Shown one piece after another: positions 16,496 to 23,831 of a stretch of 39,544 bases of DNA; position 1 is the stretch's first letter, and every line of letters begins with the position of its first letter. The DNA comes from an uncultured Pelagibacteraceae bacterium (GTDB taxonomy: Bacteria > Pseudomonadota > Alphaproteobacteria > Pelagibacterales > Pelagibacteraceae): positions 1 through 39,544 of the forward strand of contig CACMNP010000008.1 of assembly GCA_902615045.1 (NCBI GenBank), read 5' to 3'. The notes under the pieces were generated by a model. That model did not search any database. It was not told where the DNA came from and worked only from the letters and a program-made list of their open reading frames with translations. The position numbers were made by a program, and so were the translations under genes.

Positions 16496-17362
16496 TTGAA
16501 AAACTTATCAAATCAGCAAAAAGGATCATCTCTTGCATTTATAGCTGTGATGTTCATCACACCAGATTCACTTTTTATAAGATTATCTTCGATAGATACT
16601 TGGGGATTATTGTTTTATAGAGGTGCGATACCATTTGTAGCTGTATTAATTGGACTTCTTATATTTTATAAAAAAAACTTTATTAAAGCATTTTTGAATG
16701 TTGGTTATGCTGGTATTTTTTATATTATAAGTTTTTCGATTTGTAACATCACATTTATAATATCAATCCAAAATACAAATGTAGCAAATACATTAATAAT
16801 GATTGCAATGGCACCAATGCTTTCGGCAATCCTTGGTGCAATATTTTTAAAAGAGGTTCCCGATAAGAAGACTTGGATAGCTATAGCTATTACTTTAGTA
16901 GCTGTAATATATATATTCTACGACTCTCTAGAGATAGGTAACTTATTTGGTGATCTTATGGGTATAACAACAGCTTTTGGACTCGCCACCAACGCGGTAA
17001 TAATCAGGTCGGCAAAAGATAGAGATTTGCTACCTTCAGCAGTTGTCGGTAAGCTTACAGTAGCTCTATTTGCTCTCTTTTTCGTTGAAAGTTATGAGTT
17101 AGTTGAAAAAGACCTGATTTATATACCTTTAATGTGTATTTTGTGTGTAGCAATACCGTTCGTTTTGGTGACGATTGCTCCAAGATTTATACCTGCCGAG
17201 GAAGTGAATCTGTTTTTTCTTCTTGAGACCATTTTGGGACCCATTTGGGTTTGGTTAGTTATCAAAGAGCAGCCTAGTATAGAGACAATAGTTGGTGGAC
17301 TTGTAATTATATTCACTATAGCTGTTCACTCTTATCTAAAATTAAAATCTTCTTCTAAGTAA
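16496..17362 (+). CDS. DMT-superfamily (EamA) permease
   Basis: A 288-aa integral membrane protein with about ten hydrophobic segments in two repeats of five, the EamA plan of the drug/metabolite transporter superfamily. Features include ANTLIMIAMAPMLSAILGAIFLKE at the end of the first repeat (a typical EamA P-x-x-x-A-x-L-G-x-x-F-L-x-E pattern) and a matching PAEEVNLFFLLETILGPIW-type segment in the second. It starts with TTG immediately after the gshB stop and so is probably in the same transcript. Direction and substrate are unknown; a thiol or peptide is only a guess from context. Confidence 0.82.
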   Translation: MKNLSNQQKGSSLAFIAVMFITPDSLFIRLSSIDTWGLLFYRGAIPFVAVLIGLLIFYKKNFIKAFLNVGYAGIFYIISFSICNITFIISIQNTNVANTLIMIAMAPMLSAILGAIFLKEVPDKKTWIAIAITLVAVIYIFYDSLEIGNLFGDLMGITTAFGLATNAVIIRSAKDRDLLPSAVVGKLTVALFALFFVESYELVEKDLIYIPLMCILCVAIPFVLVTIAPRFIPAEEVNLFFLLETILGPIWVWLVIKEQPSIETIVGGLVIIFTIAVHSYLKLKSSSK

Positions 17363-17380
17363 ATTATTTTTCTTTTTGTC

Positions 17381-17390
17381 ACAAATTTGT
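17381..17390. promoter_or_regulatory. 10-base palindrome upstream of the MFS gene
   Basis: ACAAATTTGT is a perfect 10-base inverted repeat in the 69-base gap before the MFS gene, partly overlapping TTGTCA and TTGTCT sequences that could serve as -35 elements. It may be an operator, but such palindromes are expected by chance in AT-rich DNA and no second copy was noticed upstream of other genes here. Confidence 0.2.
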
Positions 17391-17431
17391 CTTGATTTAA
17401 AATTAGATCGCCCATAAACACCGCTAATTTT

Positions 17432-18724
17432 ATGAACAAAATTATAAAAAACTCTTGGGCTCTATTTATGGGTATGGCATTTATAATGCTAGCTCATGGT
17501 TTTCAAGGTACTCTTTTAGGTGTTAGAGCAGTTAAAGAAAATTTTGGTCTATCATCGACAGGTTTTTTATTTTCTGGATATTTTGTTGGATATTTTATTG
17601 GAGCAAAAATTATACAATCATTAATTCATAGAGTTGGACATATTAGAGTATTTGCAGCTTTTGCTTCTGTCACTTCAATTGTGGTCTTATTACACTCTAT
17701 TTTTGTAAATCCTATTTCGTGGTTTGTGCTTAGAATGATTTCTGGATTTAGCATGGTTTGTCTTTATACAATTGCTGAAAGCTGGTTAAACGATAGATCT
17801 ACAAATAAGAATAGAGGTAGTGTTTTATCAATCTACATGATTGTTATGTATGCCTCTATGGCGATTGGAATGTTTTTCATAAACTTTAGTAAACCAGAAA
17901 ACTTTCAACCTTTTATACTGATATCTTTATTTATGTCATTGTCTCTTGTTCCAATATTATTAACGAAAAGAAAGGCTCCAAACTTTAAAAAAATATCAGG
18001 TATGAAGCTAAAGGAAGTTTATAAGTCATCACCATTTGGTGTTGTAAGTTCTTTTTTAATTGGAATATCACATTCAGCTGTTTTCTCATTGATTGCAGTT
18101 TATGCTACATCGATGAATTTTAGTATTTTAGAAATATCAATAGTAACTTTTTTATTTGCTATATCTGGAGCTATATCTCAATGGCCAATAGGAAAATTAT
18201 CAGATGTTTTAGATAGAAGAATTGTAATTATTTATACAACATTTGGAGCAGCTTTATTTTGTTTTTTGGCGATTATTTCCTCGGGTCAAATGTATATGCC
18301 TGCGGGTTTAGCTACATCAAAAATATTTTTTTATATCTGTATAATGTGTTTTTCTTTTTGCAGTCTACCAATGTTTGCATTAATTTTTGCACACACAAAT
18401 GATTTTATACCAAAAGAAAAATTTGTAGCAGCAGGAGCAGGATTGCAATTTGTTTTTGGTCTTGGTGCAATTTGTGGTCCTTTTATGTGCTCATTATTTA
18501 TGGAATTTTTAGGAGAAAATGGATTTTTTATTTTCTTAATTATATTTCATTCATTTATTGGTTTATTTGGAATATATAGAATGCAAGTTAGAGAGTCTGG
18601 TGATAACCCAGACTCACAATTTGTACCTATGCCTCAAACCATAACTCCAGCTGGAATAGAACTTAATCCTTCAACTGAACCAATAGATGAACCAAATAAT
18701 TTAAACGAATTTAAGAAAATTTAG
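17432..18724 (+). CDS. MFS transporter, YcaD-like
   Basis: A 430-aa major-facilitator protein with twelve hydrophobic segments in two halves. HGFQGTLLGVRA in helix 1, YFVGYFIGAKI, and especially the IAESWLNDRS element after helix 4 match the YcaD-type group of MFS permeases, whose substrates are unknown. The second-half loop GKLSDVLDRRIVI is the repeated MFS A-motif. A hydrophilic proline-rich tail of about 45 residues follows the last helix. A 69-base gap before it suggests its own promoter; the NAD(P)-binding gene follows after 15 bases. Confidence 0.85.
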   Translation: MNKIIKNSWALFMGMAFIMLAHGFQGTLLGVRAVKENFGLSSTGFLFSGYFVGYFIGAKIIQSLIHRVGHIRVFAAFASVTSIVVLLHSIFVNPISWFVLRMISGFSMVCLYTIAESWLNDRSTNKNRGSVLSIYMIVMYASMAIGMFFINFSKPENFQPFILISLFMSLSLVPILLTKRKAPNFKKISGMKLKEVYKSSPFGVVSSFLIGISHSAVFSLIAVYATSMNFSILEISIVTFLFAISGAISQWPIGKLSDVLDRRIVIIYTTFGAALFCFLAIISSGQMYMPAGLATSKIFFYICIMCFSFCSLPMFALIFAHTNDFIPKEKFVAAGAGLQFVFGLGAICGPFMCSLFMEFLGENGFFIFLIIFHSFIGLFGIYRMQVRESGDNPDSQFVPMPQTITPAGIELNPSTEPIDEPNNLNEFKKI

Positions 18725-18739
18725 TGTAAGTTCAAAATT

Positions 18740-19396
18740 ATGAAAACAGCATTAATATTCGGTTCAACTGGATTAATTGGTGGAATATTACTTAAATTGT
18801 TAGCCAGTGATCAAAAATATAAAAAAATCAAGGTTTTTGTAAGATCTTCTACTTCAAAAATTGATCCTAAAATAGAAGTTATTCAAACAGATTTTACAAA
18901 ATTAGAAAATATTAAGCCAGAAATAAAAGGCGATGATTGTTTTTTTTGTATTGGAACTACAAGAAAAAAAACACCTAACAAACAAGAATATATAAACACC
19001 GAGTACAATTTACCTGTAACAATTGGAAAAATTTGTAGCGATAATAATGTACAAAATTTTACTTATATTTCTTCATTGGGTGCCAGTTCAAAAAAAACAA
19101 ATTTGTATCTAAAAAATAAAGGTATGGCTGAAGAAGAATTAAGAAAACTAAACTTTAAAAAATTTATTGTAATTAGACCTTCATTTTTAATTGGAAAAAG
19201 AATAGAGGAAAGATTGGGAGAAAAAATAGGTATTTTCGCCATGAAATGTATATCGCCAATTTTAGTTGGAGATTTAAAAAAATATAAATCGATAAATGCA
19301 GAAATAGTTGCCAAATCCATGATAAATATATCAAACAGTGAAATACAAAGTGGAGTATTTGAACCACCACAATTACTGGAAATTGGAAGAGAATAA
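18740..19396 (+). CDS. NAD(P)-binding Rossmann protein, HTATIP2/YtfG-like
   Basis: A 218-aa atypical short-chain dehydrogenase/epimerase-like protein. The nucleotide site is FGSTGLIGG (7-15), followed by FCIGTTRKK, then YISSLGASSKKTNLYLKNKGMAEE, which replaces the Y-x-x-x-K pair with a Y-L-K-N-K arrangement as in the HTATIP2 (TIP30)/NAD(P)H-binding group, and VIRPSFLIG. Function of bacterial members is generally unknown. It is 15 bases downstream of the MFS gene and likely co-transcribed with it. Confidence 0.78.
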   Translation: MKTALIFGSTGLIGGILLKLLASDQKYKKIKVFVRSSTSKIDPKIEVIQTDFTKLENIKPEIKGDDCFFCIGTTRKKTPNKQEYINTEYNLPVTIGKICSDNNVQNFTYISSLGASSKKTNLYLKNKGMAEEELRKLNFKKFIVIRPSFLIGKRIEERLGEKIGIFAMKCISPILVGDLKKYKSINAEIVAKSMINISNSEIQSGVFEPPQLLEIGRE

Positions 19397-19441
19397 TTTT
19401 TTATAAATCAATAAAATATTAAAAAAAATTATTTTAAGTGC

Positions 19442-19462
19442 TATAATATATTTAAAGGAGGT
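19442..19462 (+). promoter_or_regulatory. Promoter -10 and strong ribosome site of the GYD gene
   Basis: A perfect -10 hexamer TATAAT (19442-19447) is followed closely by AAAGGAGGT (19454-19462), an almost complete anti-16S match 4 bases before the ATG at 19467. The -35 region is weak (TTAAAA near 19419 at 17-base spacing). The leader would be only about 12 bases. Strong ribosome sites are rare in this window, so this decides the start of the GYD gene and suggests high translation. Confidence 0.55.
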
Positions 19463-19466
19463 ATCT

Positions 19467-19790
19467 ATGGCTAAATTTTTTTTAATGGGAAATTTTACAG
19501 AGAAAGCATTCGCAGGCTTTTTAAAAGATCCTGGATCAGATAGATCCGAGGTTGCTAGAAAGTGTTCTGAAAGCGTCGGCGCTGAAATGAAATCTTACAC
19601 ATATTTAAGAGGACCCTATGACTTTATAGTTGAAACCCATGGCACATTTGAGCAAATGGCAGCTATAAAAATGGCTACTGAAGGAAGTGGTGCACTTAAA
19701 AATATCGCTATTTGTGAGGAAACACCAATGAATGATATTGCAAATCATGCAACAAAAGTATCGAGTGGCTATAAAGTGCCTGGACAATAA
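19467..19790 (+). CDS. GYD-domain protein
   Basis: A 107-aa soluble protein of the GYD family (named for a conserved Gly-Tyr-Asp; here RGPYDFIVETHG). The ferredoxin-like pattern FLMGNFTEKA, then VGAEMKSYTYLRGPYDFIV, then TEGSGALKNIAICEETPM matches family members. Function is unknown; the fold resembles small dimeric alpha/beta barrel proteins. It is a single-gene unit: its own -10 and strong ribosome site before it, a hairpin after it. Codon use is less AT-extreme than in neighbours, consistent with high expression. Confidence 0.8.
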   Translation: MAKFFLMGNFTEKAFAGFLKDPGSDRSEVARKCSESVGAEMKSYTYLRGPYDFIVETHGTFEQMAAIKMATEGSGALKNIAICEETPMNDIANHATKVSSGYKVPGQ

Positions 19791-19796
19791 TCTTAC

Positions 19797-19825
19797 TGGT
19801 AGCTTCATTAATTATGGAGCTACCA
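19797..19825 (+). terminator. Hairpin after the GYD gene
   Basis: A 10-base stem (TGGTAGCTTC at 19797-19806 with GGAGCTACCA at 19816-19825, one G-T pair) closes a 9-base loop, starting 7 bases after the stop of the GYD gene. No T-run of note follows, so it may act as a transcript-end stabiliser or a weak terminator rather than a textbook intrinsic terminator. The inner 8 pairs are all Watson-Crick. Confidence 0.6.
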
Positions 19826-19890
19826 ATTTAAAATCGAAACTGTCAAAATATCTCATTCAAATAAAGTAATATTGATCTATTAAGAAAGTT

Positions 19891-20349
19891 ATGAACAAAA
19901 GAAAATTTATAAAATTATCTATATTTGGATCATTATTATACAGTATTTTTCCATACAAAATTTCATTAGCTGAAACCAAAAAAATAATTAATCAAAATTT
20001 AACAGAAGCTCAAAAAAAAATAATGTTTGAGGAAGCAACCGAACGACCATTCTCAAGCCCTCTTAATTACGAGAAAAGAGAAGGTTTTTATCACTGTGCA
20101 AATTGCGGAGCTAAACTATTTAAGTCTAGTTCAAAATTTGATAGTGGAACTGGTTGGCCATCATTTACAGAAGCTCTTCCTGGAGCTTTTAAAACTAAGG
20201 TTGATTATAGCTTTGGCATGAAAAGAATTGAGTACCATTGTGCAAAATGTGGTGCCCATCATGGTCATGTCTTTGAAGACGGTCCTGGATCGACAGGAAA
20301 AAGATATTGTAATAACGGCTTGTGTTTAATATTTAAACCATCATCATAA
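19891..20349 (+). CDS. msrB: Exported methionine-R-sulfoxide reductase MsrB
   Basis: MsrB reduces methionine-R-sulfoxide in proteins. The 152-aa protein has two zinc Cys pairs, CANC (69, 72) and CAKC (117, 120), the core SGTGWPSF and HHGHVFEDGPGSTGKRYC with catalytic Cys140. The tail reads RYCNNGLCLIF where most members have RYCINSASLKF. The first about 27 residues (KRKFIKLSIFGSLLYSIF...SLA) form a signal peptide; the KRKFIK element is similar to a twin-arginine motif but has KR rather than RR. So the enzyme probably acts in the periplasm. A strong ribosome site for a small gene follows within 12 bases. Confidence 0.92.
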   Translation: MNKRKFIKLSIFGSLLYSIFPYKISLAETKKIINQNLTEAQKKIMFEEATERPFSSPLNYEKREGFYHCANCGAKLFKSSSKFDSGTGWPSFTEALPGAFKTKVDYSFGMKRIEYHCAKCGAHHGHVFEDGPGSTGKRYCNNGLCLIFKPSS

Positions 20350-20361
20350 AACGGAGGAATA

Positions 20362-20547
20362 ATGAAGATATTGAGTATATTGAAAGAGGTTGAATTAGTT
20401 ATAGCAGATTTAGAAGTAAATTTGGGAGAACAGGTGAGAAGTGCACCTACGTTATGCGCAAGATACAATGGTAAAATTATACCTTTAAACACTGCTCAAG
20501 ATGGTCGACCCATTCTTATGAGAGAAGAAAACGCTTTAGAAAACTAA
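20362..20547 (+). CDS. Small conserved-looking protein, unknown
   Basis: A 61-aa reading frame 12 bases after msrB, preceded by GGAGGAAT 4-5 bases from its ATG (CGGAGGAATAATG), one of the few strong ribosome sites here. The protein is soluble and mixed in charge (for example LGEQVRSAPTLCARYNGKI) and resembles no family I know. Evidence for reality is the ribosome site, spacing, and protein-like composition with few of the Lys/Asn/Ile runs seen in shadow frames. An opposite-strand frame over the same bases is a shadow of this gene and msrB. It could act with MsrB, but nothing in the sequence says how. Confidence 0.6.
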   Translation: MKILSILKEVELVIADLEVNLGEQVRSAPTLCARYNGKIIPLNTAQDGRPILMREENALEN

Positions 20548-20566
20548 TTTTGTATTTAATTGCGTC

Positions 20567-20580
20567 AACTTAATTAAGTT
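20567..20580. promoter_or_regulatory. 14-base palindrome upstream of sodB
   Basis: AACTTAATTAAGTT is a perfect 14-base inverted repeat 31 bases before the sodB ATG, with a possible -10 (TATTAT, 20595-20600) downstream of it. Its position near a -35 would suit a repressor or activator site. The base composition makes chance occurrence possible, but 14 perfect bases are less usual than the shorter palindromes seen elsewhere. Confidence 0.35.
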
Positions 20581-20611
20581 TATTTACAAGGAAATATTAT
20601 AAAAAATAACT

Positions 20612-21205
20612 ATGACATTTGAATTACCAAAACTAAATTATTCTAATGAGGCTTTGTCTCCAATAATGTCACAAGAAACATTAGAGTTACATCATGGAAA
20701 ACATCATCAAACCTACATAACAAATCTTAACAATTTTATAAAAGATACGGACTTGGCTGAAATGTCATTGGAAGATATAATTGTTAAAAGCTCAAAAGAT
20801 AACTCAAAAGCTGGAATATTTAATAATGCAAGCCAGCATTGGAACCATAATCTTTTTTGGAAGTGCATGAAGCCAAAAGGTGGTGGGAATATTCCGTCAA
20901 AACTTGAGAAAAAAATTATTGAAGATTTTGGAAGTGTTGAAAAATTCAAAGATGAATTCAAACAAGCAGGTATAACTCAATTCGGATCAGGTTGGTGTTG
21001 GTTATCTTTAAATAATGATAAATTGGTTGTTACAAAAACAGCAAATGCCGCTAATCCTTTAATTGATAACTTAAAACCAATACTTGGTTGTGATGTCTGG
21101 GAGCATTCATATTACATTGATTATAGAAATAGAAGACCTGAATATTTAGATAAATTTGTTGATAATCTTATAGATTGGGAATTTGTTGATTCTCTATTAA
21201 TCTAA
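20612..21205 (+). CDS. sodB: Superoxide dismutase, Fe/Mn family
   Basis: Converts superoxide to oxygen and peroxide in the cytoplasm (no signal peptide). The 197-aa protein has ligands His27 (LELHHGKHHQTY), His78 (NASQHWNHNLFW), Asp160 and His164 (GCDVWEHSYY). The glutamine in NASQHW (Gln74) is at the position typical of iron-type SODs, so iron or cambialistic use is more likely than strict manganese. C-terminal RNRRPEYLD is standard. A 64-base gap with a palindrome precedes it. Confidence 0.95.
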   Translation: MTFELPKLNYSNEALSPIMSQETLELHHGKHHQTYITNLNNFIKDTDLAEMSLEDIIVKSSKDNSKAGIFNNASQHWNHNLFWKCMKPKGGGNIPSKLEKKIIEDFGSVEKFKDEFKQAGITQFGSGWCWLSLNNDKLVVTKTANAANPLIDNLKPILGCDVWEHSYYIDYRNRRPEYLDKFVDNLIDWEFVDSLLI

Positions 21206-21295
21206 ATAATCCTAGAACTTTTTGAGATAAATCAAATAGCCATTTTTAATTTTAAGGCAAATAGACTTTCATTTCAGAATCTGTTATTTTAAATT

Positions 21296-22402
21296 ATGAA
21301 AAAAATTTTTATTATTGCATTATTAATTTTTATCTCAAATACAGTTCTTAACGCAGAAACAATTAAACCAAAAAAAACACCACTAAAAAAATTATCTAAA
21401 CAACTAGGCAATGGAGAATTAATTAAGATTAATTCATATCAAGCTTCTGATTATAAAGGTATTATGGAGGGCTGGTATAAAGAGAGCCCAATAATAGTTG
21501 ATGCTCTTATTACTTATCCAAAGGGAGAAGGTCCTTTTCCTTTATTATTAATCGTTCATAGTAGTGGTGGTGCTGATGAATTTACTGCAAATTGGTTAGA
21601 GTTTATGAGAGATCAACAGAAACCTTTGTTAGATATGGGGATAGCGACAATGTATTTAGATAATTTTTCTGCGAGAGGTGCGAAACATACTTATACAGAT
21701 CAATCAAAGGCTTCTTTATGGTCTACTTATATAGATGTGTTTATGGCATTAGAGTATCTCAGCAAGGATCCAAAAATAAATATTAAAAAAGTAGGTGTCT
21801 CTGGTTATTCAAGGGGAGGAAATCTTTCAATAATGGCTGCAGAAAAAAGATTGAGAGATATATTAGTTAGCAAAGATCTTTATTTTGCTGCCTCTCAACC
21901 AAGATCTGCTGAATGTGGAATTACTGGAATGTTTAGAAATCCAACTCCAGTTAAAGAAACTAAAATTTGGTATGTACATGGTTTAGCTGAGGATTATACC
22001 TTGCCAGGTCCATGTGTAGATATAATGGAAAAAATGCAAGCTAAAGGTGCTGATATTAGAATCGATTTAAGAGAGGGATGGTATCATACATTTACTGGAA
22101 ATTATGAGCCAGAAATTGAAAAAAGAACTCAATATTTTTGGAAGTGTCCTAATTTTTACACAGAGGATGATGGGAATCCTAATAAAGAGTTCATTGATTT
22201 AATTATAAAAAATACAAAAATAAAAAGTTTGGATGAATTTAATGAGTTATCACGTAAAAATCCAAGAAAAGCTTTTAAAACAATGTTCAAGGGTCTTAAA
22301 AAAGAAAATTGTATTGGAAAAGGTGTTACTGAAGGGGGTAACCATGGAAAAACTTTTATGCCAGAATATTTAGCATTTTGGAAAGAAAATTTATTAAATT
22401 AA
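21296..22402 (+). CDS. Exported dienelactone-hydrolase-like alpha/beta hydrolase
   Basis: A 368-aa secreted hydrolase. Residues 1-20 form a signal peptide ending VLNA. The alpha/beta-hydrolase core has LLIVHSSGGADEF (oxyanion side), the nucleophile elbow GYSRGG with Ser172, an acidic turn HGLAEDYTLPGPC, and the late histidine in EGWYHTF. This order and the long N-terminal insert match dienelactone-hydrolase-family proteins with signal peptides found in marine alphaproteobacteria; substrate unknown. It stands alone between an 89-base leader and the rearranged region downstream. Confidence 0.82.
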   Translation: MKKIFIIALLIFISNTVLNAETIKPKKTPLKKLSKQLGNGELIKINSYQASDYKGIMEGWYKESPIIVDALITYPKGEGPFPLLLIVHSSGGADEFTANWLEFMRDQQKPLLDMGIATMYLDNFSARGAKHTYTDQSKASLWSTYIDVFMALEYLSKDPKINIKKVGVSGYSRGGNLSIMAAEKRLRDILVSKDLYFAASQPRSAECGITGMFRNPTPVKETKIWYVHGLAEDYTLPGPCVDIMEKMQAKGADIRIDLREGWYHTFTGNYEPEIEKRTQYFWKCPNFYTEDDGNPNKEFIDLIIKNTKIKSLDEFNELSRKNPRKAFKTMFKGLKKENCIGKGVTEGGNHGKTFMPEYLAFWKENLLN

Positions 22403-22464
22403 TTTAATTAAAAAACTCGATCTACAACTCGATAATAAAGAGATTAAACAAAGTTTTTAGTAGT

Positions 22465-22539
22465 ATGACACCAGAAAACTCAAGTAAACTTTGGAAAATT
22501 ATTCAGGAGGCTGGTGATGATTTTATATCATCAAAATGA
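22465..22539 (+). pseudogene. Truncated copy of the small gene at 23604
   Basis: A 24-codon reading frame whose residues 4-18 (ENSSKLWKIIQEAGD) match residues 4-18 of the 75-aa protein at 23604 (ENASKLWKIIQAAGD). By direct base comparison, 49 of the first 60 bases agree, and weaker similarity extends about 20 bases upstream of both ATGs. After the shared part the copy runs into a 7-base inverted repeat (TGATGAT...ATCATCA, 22515-22533) and stops. It is best read as a decayed partial duplicate; a 24-residue peptide is possible but less likely. Confidence 0.7.
22515..22533. repeat. Inverted repeat at the end of the truncated copy
   Basis: TGATGAT (22515-22521) and ATCATCA (22527-22533) form a perfect 7-base stem with a 5-base loop exactly where similarity to the full gene at 23604 stops. 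Sequence resembling the full copy (ATTTAAAT) resumes just after it, which suggests a small insertion or slip at this point. Confidence 0.45.
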
Positions 22540-22620
22540 TTTAAATAATTAGGACACTGTTTTTAATACAATAAATAAAGATTTAATAACAATAATTAAT
22601 TAAGAAAAACAGAATTAAAA

Positions 22621-23505
22621 TTAAAAAGTGAATTTTTTAATTATCTTGTTTAATTTTCTATTAATTTTTATATTAATTTTTTTTAATCCTTCTTTTAAAG
22701 CAATTTTTGTAACATTAGTAATTATGCTTAACCATATTTTAAAATTTATTAAATAATTATTTTTATAATTATCAAGCATGTGATCATTTTTATTATTATT
22801 ATGTATAAATATATTTAAGTTTGAGAGAACTTTATTAGTCATTAATGATCCATTAAAATCTATTTGAGTTTTTGGATAATCAGAATCACTCGGTTGAAAT
22901 TCAAGTAAAATAGTTCTTCTTTCATTTAAGCAAGGATACTTTCCATGGAAACCAAATGAATCAAACATTATAAGATCTCCTTCAGTTCCAGTTAAATCGA
23001 CAATATCTTTTTTATATTTTTCTAATTCAGTATGGCTAAGCTCATGTGATATTCCATGATTTAAATTGTTTGAATTCTTTATATATCTAAAACCACCAGA
23101 ATTTTTATCACCACCTTTTAGGTAAATTTGTGCTCTATACATTCCTCTTCTTAAATCTGTATGAAATTTTAATGGGTTAGGATTTTTTTTTTCAGTAAAT
23201 ATCATCACACTAGTAACAACATAATTTTTTTTTTTTTCATCATCTACAACAAGATTAAAAACATCAATAATCAGCTCCATTAAATTGATTGACTTAATGT
23301 TTATACAAGGTGTTGTAATTGCTTCTCTTGGATAAGTCTGATCAAGGGTTATTGATCCTTTATTAAAACCATTAAAAAGAACTTGAGAAAACATACCATC
23401 AAGTTCTTGATTAATTTTCTTGACAATGTCCTCTTTTAAGAAATTTTTAATTATACTGTAACCTTCATTATTAAATTGTTTTTTTAAAAATAAATTTTGA
23501 TCCAT
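22621..23505 (-). CDS. Phytanoyl-CoA dioxygenase (PhyH) family oxygenase
   Basis: A predicted Fe(II)/2-oxoglutarate oxygenase of 294 aa, starting at ATG 23505 (a start 48 bases earlier would add an implausible Tyr/Ile-rich leader). The iron triad is His115-x-Asp117 (KFHTDLRRGMY) and His187 (FGFHGKYP), with Arg197 in NERRTILLEF as the 2-oxoglutarate partner. The GYSIIKNFL start and GTEGDLIMFDSFGFHG are typical of PhyH-like proteins, which hydroxylate varied small molecules and side chains; substrate unknown. It is alone on the minus strand, AT-rich with many Lys/Asn/Ile codons, and flanked by two copies of a small gene, suggesting it arrived by insertion. Confidence 0.8.
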   Translation of the reverse strand: MDQNLFLKKQFNNEGYSIIKNFLKEDIVKKINQELDGMFSQVLFNGFNKGSITLDQTYPREAITTPCINIKSINLMELIIDVFNLVVDDEKKKNYVVTSVMIFTEKKNPNPLKFHTDLRRGMYRAQIYLKGGDKNSGGFRYIKNSNNLNHGISHELSHTELEKYKKDIVDLTGTEGDLIMFDSFGFHGKYPCLNERRTILLEFQPSDSDYPKTQIDFNGSLMTNKVLSNLNIFIHNNNKNDHMLDNYKNNYLINFKIWLSIITNVTKIALKEGLKKINIKINRKLNKIIKKFTF

Positions 23506-23603
23506 ATTTTTTTTATAAATTAAATAAGTATATATATAGGTTATATTATACAATAAAAGATTAAAAGAGTATTAGAATTAGACAATAAAAAGTTTAATGG
23601 TAT

Positions 23604-23831
23604 ATGAACAAAGAAAACGCAAGTAAACTCTGGAAAATTATTCAGGCAGCTGGCGATTATTTAAATGGTCAACTTCCTGATCATCCAAATCATCCAAAAG
23701 GGAGAAATCCATATGCTCATGTAGCAATATGTGTAAAAAACAAATTTAATTCTTCTTATAAGAATATTCCTGATGACAAATTTGATGAAGTAATCAACTA
23801 TATTAAATTTTTAAAAGAAAATCCTGGTTAA
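23604..23831 (+). CDS. Small protein with an ORF6C-like tail, unknown
   Basis: A 75-aa soluble protein. The N-terminal third is helical (ENASKLWKIIQAAGDYL); the middle is His/Pro-rich (DHPNHPKGRNPYAHVA); the end (KFNSSYKNIPDDKFDEVI) resembles the C-terminal module of phage antirepressor-like proteins of the ORF6C type, in which a Y-x-x-I-P-x-x-x-F-D-E pattern recurs. That likeness is from memory and only suggestive. A partial duplicate of the gene lies at 22465. Its end overlaps the convergent threonine aldolase gene by 4 bases. The existence of a diverged copy supports it being a real gene. Confidence 0.65.
   Translation: MNKENASKLWKIIQAAGDYLNGQLPDHPNHPKGRNPYAHVAICVKNKFNSSYKNIPDDKFDEVINYIKFLKENPG

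Noticed and set aside
20265-20492. 75-codon minus-strand frame across the end of msrB and the 61-aa gene
   Set aside because: It is the complement of two plus-strand genes with better starts; no family likeness.
22403-22464. AACTCGAT repeated at 22414-22421 and 22426-22433
   Set aside because: Two short copies 12 bases apart after the hydrolase stop, with no further copies or symmetry to suggest function.
23506-23553. Upstream ATG for the PhyH-like gene
   Set aside because: The added residues are a Tyr/Ile-rich stretch encoded by AT-rich leader; the family's first helix starts just after ATG 23505.
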